NCBI RefSeq assembly: GCF_009858335.1
Contig: NZ_VMSE01000001.1
Location: forward strand, 496,001-560,000
DNA: 64,000 bases
Direction: 5' to 3'
From: Methylovorus glucosotrophus
GTDB taxonomy: Bacteria > Pseudomonadota > Gammaproteobacteria > Burkholderiales > Methylophilaceae
Part shown: positions 56,567 to 64,000 of the stretch, one piece after another
Position numbering within the stretch: position 1 is the first letter of the stretch
How the letters are laid out: the number at the start of each line of letters is the position of its first letter
The notes under the pieces: generated by a model
Seen by the model: the letters and a program-made list of their open reading frames with translations, nothing else
Told to the model about the DNA's origin: nothing
Databases searched by the model: none
Program-made: the position numbers and the translations under genes

Positions 56567-56568
56567 GC

Positions 56569-58416
56569 ATGGCGGAAGCACATACCCCGGCCTTGCTCCT
56601 TCAGGGCGCTGTCTATCTGGGGGCCGCCGTGCTGGCCGTGCCCTTGTCCAAACGCCTGGGGCTGGGCTCCGTGCTGGGCTATCTCATCGCCGGTATTCTC
56701 ATTGGCCCATGGGGGCTGGGGCTGATTGCCGAGACTGAAACTGTGCTGCATTTTTCCGAATTCGGCGTGGTGATGATGCTGTTTCTCATCGGGCTGGAAA
56801 TCGAGCTGGATAAGCTGCTGGAGTTACGCATGCCGATTTTTGGCATGGGCGGCTTGCAGGTGTTGCTGACTATAGGCCTAGTGGTGGCGCTTGGACTCTT
56901 TCTGCATCTGGATTGGCGCCTGGCGCTGGTGGCGGGCATGGGCGTGGCGATGTCATCCACCGCGATCGCCATGCAGGTGCTGGCGGAACAGGGCGTGCTG
57001 GCCCAGCCCTCTGGCCGGTCGGCGTTTGCGGTGTTGTTATTCCAGGATCTGGCGGTGATTCCGCTGATGATTCTGCTGCTGGTGATTGCGCCTGGCACCG
57101 AAACCGCTAGCGGTTTTCATATGGATTGGTTCGCCATTACCAAGGCGATTGCGCTGGTGGTGGTGCTCATTGTCGGCGGCAAATACCTGCTGCGGCCTAT
57201 CCTGCGCTATATCGCCAATACCGGCTTGCGCGAGATTTTTATCGCCTTTGCCCTGTTCCTGATCATCGGCGTCTCCATCCTCATGACCTCGGTTGGCTTG
57301 TCCATGGGCTTGGGGGCTTTTATCGCTGGCGTGCTGCTGGCGGATTCTGAATATCGGCAGGAGCTTGAGCTGGATATCGAGCCATTCAAGGGCTTGCTGC
57401 TGGGGCTGTTTTTTATCGCGGTCGGCATGTCGGTCAACCTGCCCTTGATCATGCAGCAACCCTGGCTGGTGCTCGGCCTAGGCCTGGGGTTTGTCATGCT
57501 CAAGCTGGTGTTGTTGTTTGGCCTGGCGCGCGCATTTGGCCACAAGTCGCAAGATGCGCTGCTGTTTGCGCTGACCTTGTCGCAGGTGGGCGAGTTTGCC
57601 TTTGTGATTTTCAATGCCGCCGCCGATGCGCGGATTTTTACCGACAATACGGCCAGCCTGCTGAATTCCGTGGTGGCGATTTCCATGCTGACCACGCCGC
57701 TATTCATGCTGGCGCATGGCGTTTACCTGCGCAAGCGGCTTAACCGCAAATCCTCCAGCCACGATGCATTTGAAGAGCAGCGCGCCGTCATCGTGGCCGG
57801 CTTCGGGCGCGTGGGGCAGGTGGTCACGCGTTTGCTGAGCAGCGTGGGCCAGCCGCCCACCGTGATTGATTTTGACCCGAACCAGATAGACCTGATGAGG
57901 CAGTTTGGACACAAGGCGTATTACGGCGATATCACCCGGCCCGATGTCTTGCGAGCGGCGGGTATTGCCAAGGCCAAACTCCTGATATTGGCGATTGATA
58001 ATGCCGAGGATGCGCTGGAGACCGCACGCTATGTGCGCAAACACTATCCGCAGGTGACGATACTGGCGCGTGCCCGTAACCGCAGCTACGCCTTTGAGTA
58101 CATGGACCTGGAAGTGGATTTTGTGCGGGAGACGTTTGCCGGAGCCCTGCAGCTGGGCGAAAAGGTGCTGACCGAGCTAGGCTACAGCCGCTTTCATGCC
58201 TACCGCACCGCCTGGCGTTTCCGTCAGCACGATGAAAAGCTGATGTGGGCCAGCCACCCGATACGCAATGACATGCAGCAAGTGGTGGTCAACAGCCTGC
58301 GCATGCGCAATGACCTCACCCGCATCCTCACCGAAGAACAGCAGGGCGATGACAAACGCGAACGCATCAACCAGGGCTGGGAGCAGGTGGGGCGTACCGA
58401 GGCAGACCGCAGCTGA
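56569..58416 (+). CDS. KefB/KefC-type potassium:proton antiporter
   Basis: 615 residues. About twelve to thirteen membrane helices of the CPA2 family (GSVLGYLIAGILIGPWGLGL, FLIGLEIELDKLLELRMPI, SMGLGAFIAGVLLADSEYR), then a cytoplasmic TrkA-N (RCK) domain (VIVAGFGRVGQVVTRLLSS, about residue 405). Glutathione-gated K+ efflux that protects against electrophiles such as methylglyoxal; in a formaldehyde-producing methylotroph this is a fitting function (inference). Confidence 0.94.
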   Translation: MAEAHTPALLLQGAVYLGAAVLAVPLSKRLGLGSVLGYLIAGILIGPWGLGLIAETETVLHFSEFGVVMMLFLIGLEIELDKLLELRMPIFGMGGLQVLLTIGLVVALGLFLHLDWRLALVAGMGVAMSSTAIAMQVLAEQGVLAQPSGRSAFAVLLFQDLAVIPLMILLLVIAPGTETASGFHMDWFAITKAIALVVVLIVGGKYLLRPILRYIANTGLREIFIAFALFLIIGVSILMTSVGLSMGLGAFIAGVLLADSEYRQELELDIEPFKGLLLGLFFIAVGMSVNLPLIMQQPWLVLGLGLGFVMLKLVLLFGLARAFGHKSQDALLFALTLSQVGEFAFVIFNAAADARIFTDNTASLLNSVVAISMLTTPLFMLAHGVYLRKRLNRKSSSHDAFEEQRAVIVAGFGRVGQVVTRLLSSVGQPPTVIDFDPNQIDLMRQFGHKAYYGDITRPDVLRAAGIAKAKLLILAIDNAEDALETARYVRKHYPQVTILARARNRSYAFEYMDLEVDFVRETFAGALQLGEKVLTELGYSRFHAYRTAWRFRQHDEKLMWASHPIRNDMQQVVVNSLRMRNDLTRILTEEQQGDDKRERINQGWEQVGRTEADRS

Positions 58417-58465
58417 ACTTGATGCCAGCGGCTTAGCCCGGGTGGTGTTGTGCCCGGGCGCTGGC

Positions 58466-58894
58466 TTAGCTCTGGATGTAGCTTTCCAGCTGCTGAATCA
58501 GGAATTGCTGATATTCGATGGTCGCCTTGACCAGATCGCCAATCGACAACACGCCCACCACCTGGCCATGTTCAATCACCGGCAAGTGGCGTATGCGTTT
58601 GCCTGACATCAGGTTCATGCATTCATCCACGGTCTGGTCTGGCGATACCGTAATCACCTGGTGCGACATGATGTCGGAGACCGGCGTGGTTTTGGAGGTC
58701 TTGCCCTTGAGCACCACTTCCCGCGCATAATCCCGCTCGGAAAAAATACCAACCAGTGCCTGTCCGCGCATCACGAGCAGAGCACCTACGCGATACTCGG
58801 CCATGATCTTGAGGGCGTCGTAAACCAGGCTATCGGGGCCGACGGATAAGATGGTATTACCTTTTTCTTCCAGCAACTGCCGTACTGTTTTCAT
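58466..58894 (-). CDS. Two-CBS-domain protein
   Basis: 142 residues from ATG 58894 (GAGGAGG upstream). Two CBS motifs (GPDSLVYDALKIMAEYRVGALLVM and SPDQTVDECMNLMSGKRIRHLPVIE). Binds adenosine nucleotides in other members; no attached catalytic domain. Converges with the Kef gene; a CCCGGG-based stem lies between. Confidence 0.92.
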   Translation of the reverse strand: MKTVRQLLEEKGNTILSVGPDSLVYDALKIMAEYRVGALLVMRGQALVGIFSERDYAREVVLKGKTSKTTPVSDIMSHQVITVSPDQTVDECMNLMSGKRIRHLPVIEHGQVVGVLSIGDLVKATIEYQQFLIQQLESYIQS

Positions 58895-59036
58895 ACATCC
58901 TCCTCGAACGTTTTTAAGGCTTATTAAACTGCCTGTTCTTTTTTTCGGCCCGCGCTTGGTGCACGCAAGGGCTTGTTTCGAAATTTGAATATACACCTAT
59001 CAGCTGCGTAGTTGAACCTAAAATCCCATCATGGGC

Positions 59037-59064
59037 TTGACATAGTTAGCCAGCTAACTATAAT
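59037..59064 (+). promoter_or_regulatory. Consensus promoter with a MarR palindrome filling the spacer
   Basis: TTGACA (59037-59042), 16-base spacer, TATAAT (59059-59064). The inverted repeat TAGTTAGCCAGCTAACTA (8-2-8, 59043-59060) occupies the entire spacer and the first two bases of the -10 box. Binding there would block polymerase, so autoregulation is expected. Confidence 0.75.
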
Positions 59065-59074
59065 GATCCTAATC

Positions 59075-59584
59075 ATGTTGCAACTACGCGATCTCCCTAC
59101 CCCTGAAGTGCTGGAGAAATTTGCCCAGCGCTATCCCGAGGCTGATGTCTCGGCGATTTCGTCTTTCCTGCATTTGTTGCGGGTCGCCACCGACCTGTCC
59201 ATTGCGCTTGATACCTGCCTCAGTCGGCATGGTTTGCTGCAAGGGCGCTGGTGGGTACTGATTCTGCTGATGCGCGAAGAAACCCTGACATCAACGCCCT
59301 CGGTACTGGCGCAAAAAGCGGGCGTTTCACGCGCCACCATGACCGGCCTGATTGACGGTCTGGAGCGCGATGGCCTGGTGGAGCGCATCTACGCCGGTGA
59401 AGACCGCCGCAACATCAGCGTGCGGCTCACCCCTGCAGGCCAAGCCAAGCTGGACCAGGTGATGCCGGATTACTACAGCCGACTCAAGCAATGCATGGCA
59501 GGCCTCGATGAGGCGGGGCGCAAGCATCTGCATGAGATGCTGCACCTGATCGTCGCGGGCGTTCCCGCCATGGTCCAGGCCTGA
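59075..59584 (+). CDS. MarR-family transcriptional regulator
   Basis: 169 residues from ATG 59075. Winged helix (about 65-140) with TSTPSVLAQKAGVSRATMTGLIDGLERDGLVERIYAGEDRR, the MarR wing. ATG 59063 cannot be used because it overlaps the -10 box; the predicted mRNA start (about 59071) leaves a 4-base leader, so the message may be leaderless. Controls its own promoter and the two genes behind it, which encode a SnoaL-like protein and a DMT exporter. Confidence 0.88.
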   Translation: MLQLRDLPTPEVLEKFAQRYPEADVSAISSFLHLLRVATDLSIALDTCLSRHGLLQGRWWVLILLMREETLTSTPSVLAQKAGVSRATMTGLIDGLERDGLVERIYAGEDRRNISVRLTPAGQAKLDQVMPDYYSRLKQCMAGLDEAGRKHLHEMLHLIVAGVPAMVQA

Positions 59585-59633
59585 TTCCTCACTTTATCCA
59601 ATTCGATTCGTTACTAACCCAAGGAGCAATACC

Positions 59634-60017
59634 ATGCAAACCAATGACGCATTAAAGGCGCAATTCAGCACATCGAACCAGGCGTGGGATTCGGCTTTCA
59701 ACAGCCAGCAGCCCGCTCTGGTAGCCTCTTTTTACGACGATGAGGCCAGTCTTTTGCCATCCGGCGCTGCCCAGGTGACGGGCGGCAAGGCCATTCTGGA
59801 GTTCTGGCGTGACCTGATCGGCCAAGGCGTGGTCGATCACAAGCTGGAACTGCTGGAAGTGGGCGCGGATGAAACGCTGGCTTTTCAACGTGGTCGCTGG
59901 AGCGCTGCTGCCGTGAATGCCGCGGGTGAACGCCAGGAGTTCAGCGGCAATGTGCATCTGCTGTATCGTCGTCAGGCCGATGGCAGCTGGAAGCTGTATA
60001 CCCACACCTGGAATTGA
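59634..60017 (+). CDS. DUF4440/SnoaL-like protein
   Basis: 127 residues of the NTF2-like fold: NQAWDSAFNSQQPALVASFYDDEASLLPSGAA and FSGNVHLLYRRQADGSWKLYTHTWN. AAGGAG upstream of the ATG. Likely a small binding or steroid-isomerase-like protein; it sits in the MarR-controlled operon. Confidence 0.88.
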   Translation: MQTNDALKAQFSTSNQAWDSAFNSQQPALVASFYDDEASLLPSGAAQVTGGKAILEFWRDLIGQGVVDHKLELLEVGADETLAFQRGRWSAAAVNAAGERQEFSGNVHLLYRRQADGSWKLYTHTWN

Positions 60018-60027
60018 TACTGCCAAG

Positions 60028-60945
60028 ATGAATACCTCCGCCAGCGCCACGGTGCGCGCCTTCCTGGCTCTGCTTCTGCTCGCTGTACTGTGGGGGTATA
60101 ACTGGGTGGTCATGAAACATGCCTTGCAATATGCGGGCGCCTTCCAGTTTGGCGCGCTCCGCACATTTCTGGGCGCGCTCTGTCTGCTGATCCTGTTGCC
60201 GATCTTGCGGCGGCCGATCCGTCCACGGCAAATCCCCACCTTGCTGTTGCTGGGCGTGTTGCAAACCTGCGGATTTACCGGCCTTATCATCTGGGCACTG
60301 GTGGAAGGCGGCGCGGGCAAGACGGCCGTGCTGACGTACACCATGCCATTCTGGGTGATGATCCTTGCCTGGCCTTTGCTCGGTGAGAAAATCCGCGGTA
60401 CTCAGTGGCTGGCGGTGGCCTGTTCCATCATGGGGCTGCTCTTCATTCTGGACCCGTTGCATCTGGGCGCTGACCTTTTCAGCATGGCGCTGGCGGTGCT
60501 CGGTGGTGTGTTCTGGGCCCTGTCGGTAATCATCGCCAAGAAGCTGCATCAGCGTTCGCCCGAGCTTGATTTACTCTCGCTCACTGCCTGGCAGATGTTT
60601 TTTGGCTCGCTGCCATTGGTAGCGGTGGCCTTGATTGTGCCCGCTGGTCCTATTCAATGGACGCCCCAGTTCATCGGTGCTGTCGCCTTCAATGCCATAC
60701 TCTGTAATGCCCTGGCCTGGATGCTGTGGCTGTATGCCTTGCAGCGTCTGCCTGCCGGTATTGCCAGCATGACTTCGATGCTGGCGCCGGTGATCGGCGT
60801 ATTGGCTGCCTGGTGGCAATTGGGCGAGCGCCCCACGCCGGGGGAATCGATCGGCATGCTGCTGATTGGCGCTGCGCTCGTCATTATCTCGCTGCGCAGC
60901 ATGCGCAGTCGCGAAGCCATAGACCCCGCCATGGGGCAGGATTAG
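60028..60945 (+). CDS. EamA/RhaT-family drug/metabolite exporter
   Basis: 305 residues from ATG 60028, ten membrane helices in two EamA repeats (LLLAVLWGYNWVVMKHALQY in the first; LDLLSLTAWQMFFGSLPLVAVALI in the second). Export of an amino acid or drug-like compound, probably under the MarR regulator encoded two genes upstream. It starts 10 bases after the SnoaL-like gene. Confidence 0.9.
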   Translation: MNTSASATVRAFLALLLLAVLWGYNWVVMKHALQYAGAFQFGALRTFLGALCLLILLPILRRPIRPRQIPTLLLLGVLQTCGFTGLIIWALVEGGAGKTAVLTYTMPFWVMILAWPLLGEKIRGTQWLAVACSIMGLLFILDPLHLGADLFSMALAVLGGVFWALSVIIAKKLHQRSPELDLLSLTAWQMFFGSLPLVAVALIVPAGPIQWTPQFIGAVAFNAILCNALAWMLWLYALQRLPAGIASMTSMLAPVIGVLAAWWQLGERPTPGESIGMLLIGAALVIISLRSMRSREAIDPAMGQD

Positions 60946-61053
60946 CCTCACCTTTCTTCGCGTTTTATCGTGGATTGCTTGCTCGAGCGACTGCCAGCAG
61001 CAGGCCCGGCTATGGTAAAATCCGGCGAATTTAAAGGGTTAGAGGATTTAGTC

Positions 61054-61779
61054 ATGGCAGGTCATTCCAAATGGGCCAATATTCAGCATCGCAAGGGCCG
61101 TCAGGATGCCAAGCGCGGCAAGATTTTTACCAAGCTGATCAAGGAAATTACTGTGTCGGCCCGTCTGGGCGGCGGTGATGTCAATTTCAACCCGCGCCTG
61201 CGTGCCGCGGTGGCGGAAGCCAAAGAAGAAAACATGCCAGCAGAAAACATCACCCGCGCCATCAAGCGTGGTACGGGTGAGCTGGAAGGCGTGAATTACG
61301 AAGAAATTCGCTATGAAGGCTACGGCATTGGCGGCGCCGCCATCATCATCGACTGCATGACGGATAACAAGCAGCGTGCGGTGGCCGATGTGCGGCATGC
61401 CCTGTCCAAAAATGGTGGCAACCTGGGTACTGACGGCTGTGTGGCCTTCATGTTCAAGCATTGCGGCACCCTTGTGTTTGAGCCTGGCACCAGTGAAGAG
61501 CAGGTAATGGAAGCAGCGCTGGAAGCCGGCGCAGAAGACGTGATTACCGATGACGATGGCAGTATTGAAGTGATTACACCGCCAGCCGATTTCACCGCGG
61601 TGAAGGAAGCGCTGGAGGCAGCAGGCCTCAAGGCGGTGCTGGCCGAAGTCACCATGAAGCCGCTCAATGAAACCGTATTTACCGGCGACGATGCCGCCAA
61701 AATGCAGAAGCTGCTCGATGCGCTGGAAGATCTGGACGATGTGCAGGACGTGTACACCACGGCGGTAATCGAAGAGTGA
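61054..61779 (+). CDS. yebC: YebC/PmpR-family protein
   Basis: 241 residues: [40 protein letters not shown] and the [11 protein letters not shown] region are the family hallmarks. YebC helps ribosomes pass proline-rich stretches and has also been called a transcription regulator. It heads the yebC-ruvC-ruvA-ruvB cluster. Confidence 0.96.
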   Translation: MAGHSKWANIQHRKGRQDAKRGKIFTKLIKEITVSARLGGGDVNFNPRLRAAVAEAKEENMPAENITRAIKRGTGELEGVNYEEIRYEGYGIGGAAIIIDCMTDNKQRAVADVRHALSKNGGNLGTDGCVAFMFKHCGTLVFEPGTSEEQVMEAALEAGAEDVITDDDGSIEVITPPADFTAVKEALEAAGLKAVLAEVTMKPLNETVFTGDDAAKMQKLLDALEDLDDVQDVYTTAVIEE

Positions 61780-61807
61780 CGCCGTTATTGGCGACAGGAC
61801 GCCGCTG

Positions 61808-62344
61808 ATGCGCATCCTTGGCATTGATCCAGGCTTGCGCTTGACCGGTTTTGGCGTCATTGAAAAAACCGGTGAAAAGCTGAGTTATGTCGCCAGCGGT
61901 ACGATCAAGACCACGCAGGGCAAGGGTGCCGAGATTGAAGATCTGCCCTCGCGCCTGAAAATCATACTCGATGGCCTGGCCGAGGTGATTGCCACCTATG
62001 CCCCGGAGCAGGTGGCGATTGAAAAAGTATTCGTCAACGTGAACCCGCAATCCACGTTGTTGCTGGGGCAGGCACGAGGTGCTGCCATTTGCGCGGCGGT
62101 GATCCAGAATCTGCCGGTGGCGGAATATACCGCGCTGCAGGTCAAGCAGTCGGTGGTGGGCAATGGCCATGCCGCCAAGGAGCAGGTGCAGGAAATGGTG
62201 AAACGTCTGCTAAAGCTGCCTGGTGTGCCCAAGCCGGATTCGGCCGACGCCCTGGCCTGTGCCATCTGCCACGCACATGGTGGTCAGGGATTGGGGTTGC
62301 TGGCAACTGCCGGGTTCCGCGTACGGGGCGGACGGTTGGTGTGA
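61808..62344 (+). CDS. ruvC: Holliday junction resolvase RuvC
   Basis: 178 residues, [19 protein letters not shown] (metal Asp7), [23 protein letters not shown] (metal Glu), [17 protein letters not shown] (C-terminal acidic pair). Full length. Cuts Holliday junctions after RuvAB branch migration. Confidence 0.97.
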   Translation: MRILGIDPGLRLTGFGVIEKTGEKLSYVASGTIKTTQGKGAEIEDLPSRLKIILDGLAEVIATYAPEQVAIEKVFVNVNPQSTLLLGQARGAAICAAVIQNLPVAEYTALQVKQSVVGNGHAAKEQVQEMVKRLLKLPGVPKPDSADALACAICHAHGGQGLGLLATAGFRVRGGRLV

Positions 62345-62417
62345 GTCATGTTTTATTTCTGGCACGGCATTTAAAATTTAATCGTGTTGCAGTAGCAGCA
62401 CCTGTGGGAGTTTGTTC

Positions 62418-62996
62418 ATGATTAGCCGAATCAGCGGAGTCCTGATTGAAAAGGCACCGCCGCAAGTGGTGATTGATTGCCATGGTGTCGGCTATGAATG
62501 CGAGGTGCCCATGAGCACCTTTTACAATCTGCCTGCCCTGGGCGAAAAAGTAGTGCTGCTGACGCAATTCATCGTGCGTGAGGATGCGCAGCTGCTGTAT
62601 GGTTTTGGCACTGACCGCGAGCGGCAGACATTCCGCCAGCTGCTGAAGGTGAATGGCATAGGCGCCAAGTCGGCGTTGTCGATATTGAGCGGCTTGTCGG
62701 TGGATGATCTGGCGCAAGCGGTGGCCTTGCAGGAAACCGCGCTGCTGACCCGCGTGCCTGGCATAGGCAAGAAAACAGCCGAGCGCTTGCTGTTGGAGCT
62801 GAAAGACAAGTTCAGCGTCGATGGTCTTACCGCGCCCGCAGGCCAGGCAAAATCGGCCAGTGGTGATGTGCTCAACGCCTTGCTCGCCTTGGGGTACAAT
62901 GAGCGGGAAGCTATGGCAGCCGTCAAGCAATTGCCAGCCGATGTCGTGGTGGCCGACGGTATCCGTCTGGCACTCAAATCCCTTTCCAAATCCTGA
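62418..62996 (+). CDS. ruvA: Holliday junction DNA helicase RuvA
   Basis: 192 residues from ATG 62418. N-terminal OB domain ([26 protein letters not shown]), helix-hairpin-helix motifs ([35 protein letters not shown]) and the small C-terminal RuvB-binding domain. Full length. Confidence 0.96.
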   Translation: MISRISGVLIEKAPPQVVIDCHGVGYECEVPMSTFYNLPALGEKVVLLTQFIVREDAQLLYGFGTDRERQTFRQLLKVNGIGAKSALSILSGLSVDDLAQAVALQETALLTRVPGIGKKTAERLLLELKDKFSVDGLTAPAGQAKSASGDVLNALLALGYNEREAMAAVKQLPADVVVADGIRLALKSLSKS

Positions 62997-63017
62997 TAAA
63001 GACCGCCTGACAGGCCC

Positions 63018-64000
63018 ATGATAGAAACCGACAGACTGATCGCCGCCGAGCCGCTGGGCCGGGAGGAAGAAGCGCTGGAGCGTGCCCTGCGCCCCAAGGT
63101 GCTGGACGAGTATGTCGGTCAGGAAAAAGCCCGCGGTCAACTCGAAATCTTCATCAATGCTGCGCGTGGCCGCAGCGAAGCCCTGGATCACGTTCTTCTG
63201 TTTGGTCCGCCCGGCTTGGGCAAGACCACGCTGGCGCACATCATTGCCCGCGAAATGGGCGTGAACATGCGTCAGACTTCCGGTCCGGTGCTCGAGCGCG
63301 CAGGCGATCTGGCAGCCTTGCTGACCAATCTTGAGCCCAACGATGTGCTGTTCATCGATGAGATTCATCGCTTGTCGCCGGTGGTGGAAGAGATTCTTTA
63401 CCCCGCCATGGAAGACTATCGCCTGGACATCATGATAGGCGAAGGCCCGGCCGCGCGTTCAGTGCGGCTTGATCTGCCGCCGTTTACGCTGGTGGGCGCC
63501 ACCACGCGCGCCGGCATGCTCACCAATCCGCTGCGCGATCGCTTCGGCATTGTGTCGCGGCTGGAGTTTTATACCTCGGAAGAGTTGGCGCGCATCGTGC
63601 ATCGCTCTGCCACCTTGCTGGATGTCAGCATGCAGGAGGCGGGTGCGCTGGAAATTGCCAAACGCTCCCGCGGCACGCCGCGTATTGCCAACCGCTTGCT
63701 GCGCCGCGTGCGCGATTACGCGCAGGTCAAGGCCGATGGCATCGTGACATCGGCGATTGCCGATGCAGCATTGCAAATGCTGGATGTCGATAAACTGGGC
63801 TTTGATGTCATGGACCGCAAGCTGTTGCTTGCCGTGCTGGAGAAATTCGGCGGTGGTCCGGTTGGTCTGGATAATCTGGCGGCGGCCATAGGCGAGGAGC
63901 GCGACACGATAGAAGATGTGCTGGAGCCGTATTTGATACAGCAGGGTTACCTGATGCGCACGCCGCGTGGCCGTATTGCTACCCAGCAGGCGTACCAGCA
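63018..64000 (+). CDS. ruvB: Holliday junction DNA helicase RuvB (cut by the window end)
   Basis: 327 residues visible; about 15-20 remain outside. AAA+ domain with Walker [14 protein letters not shown], Walker [11 protein letters not shown], sensor [11 protein letters not shown] and arginine-finger region NPLRDRFG. The C-terminal winged helix [25 protein letters not shown] is present almost to its end. ATG 63018 lies 21 bases after the ruvA stop. Confidence 0.96.
   Translation, partial: MIETDRLIAAEPLGREEEALERALRPKVLDEYVGQEKARGQLEIFINAARGRSEALDHVLLFGPPGLGKTTLAHIIAREMGVNMRQTSGPVLERAGDLAALLTNLEPNDVLFIDEIHRLSPVVEEILYPAMEDYRLDIMIGEGPAARSVRLDLPPFTLVGATTRAGMLTNPLRDRFGIVSRLEFYTSEELARIVHRSATLLDVSMQEAGALEIAKRSRGTPRIANRLLRRVRDYAQVKADGIVTSAIADAALQMLDVDKLGFDVMDRKLLLAVLEKFGGGPVGLDNLAAAIGEERDTIEDVLEPYLIQQGYLMRTPRGRIATQQAYQ

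Overview
The window is a chromosomal segment of a methylated-amine-using methylotroph, most likely a betaproteobacterium of the Methylophilaceae (Methylophilus/Methylovorus type). The evidence is a trimethylamine dehydrogenase almost colinear with the known Methylophilus enzyme, its own electron-transfer flavoprotein (ETF) genes, a complete N-methylglutamate (NMG) pathway, a Fae-like protein, and housekeeping neighbours typical of betaproteobacteria (fmdB-DUF502-aspS, yebC-ruvCAB, a PEP-CTERM protein). Species cannot be fixed from sequence alone.

Layout. 1-12.7 kb is a trimethylamine region: a NarX/NarL-type kinase and regulator, a divergent permease operon with a 36-residue membrane protein at its end, an APC-family transporter, tmd, a membrane Fe-S oxidoreductase, a repeat protein, and etfB-etfA. 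Three 16-bp inverted repeats with the NarL 7-2-7 architecture lie in front of the permease, the transporter and tmd, so the adjacent regulator is the obvious candidate controller. 12.8-21.9 kb is housekeeping (fmdB, DUF502, aspS, a lone SEC-C peptide, TPR and 2OG-Fe oxygenase genes, apt, nudB, nadA, a nuclease-like protein, clsB, tRNA-Thr). 22-24.5 kb is an AT-rich stretch with hypothetical and very small membrane proteins, dispersed repeats and an L,D-transpeptidase. 24.6-27.6 kb holds a TonB-dependent receptor, an 18-bp tandem repeat and a PEP-CTERM protein. 27.6-34.6 kb carries two c-di-GMP proteins, one with an ethylene-receptor-like sensor domain, around a lipid-phosphate gene cluster (diacylglycerol kinase, metallophosphoesterase, PAP2). 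34.6-38.1 kb is an Mla-type lipid ABC system.

38.3-49.2 kb is the NMG region: a GNAT and an XRE-cupin regulator divergent from mgdABCD-gmaS-mgsABC, closed by two terminators. Together with tmd this gives trimethylamine to dimethylamine plus formaldehyde, and methylamine through gamma-glutamylmethylamide and N-methylglutamate to a C1 unit on tetrahydrofolate. The dimethylamine-to-methylamine step is not encoded here. 49.2-64 kb holds a DUF3857/transglutaminase protein with a MalM-like lipoprotein, a Fae-like protein, a KefG/KefB pair, a CBS protein, a MarR-controlled exporter operon, and yebC-ruvC-ruvA-ruvB, the last cut by the window end.

Most interesting: the NarL-like sites tied to the methylamine genes; an ethylene-receptor domain on a GGDEF-EAL protein; a leucine-rich-variant repeat protein locked into the tmd-etf operon; a SEC-C motif cut by an in-frame amber codon just before a TPR gene; a MarR palindrome that exactly fills the spacer of a consensus promoter; and a Fae paralogue that seems to lack the catalytic histidine.
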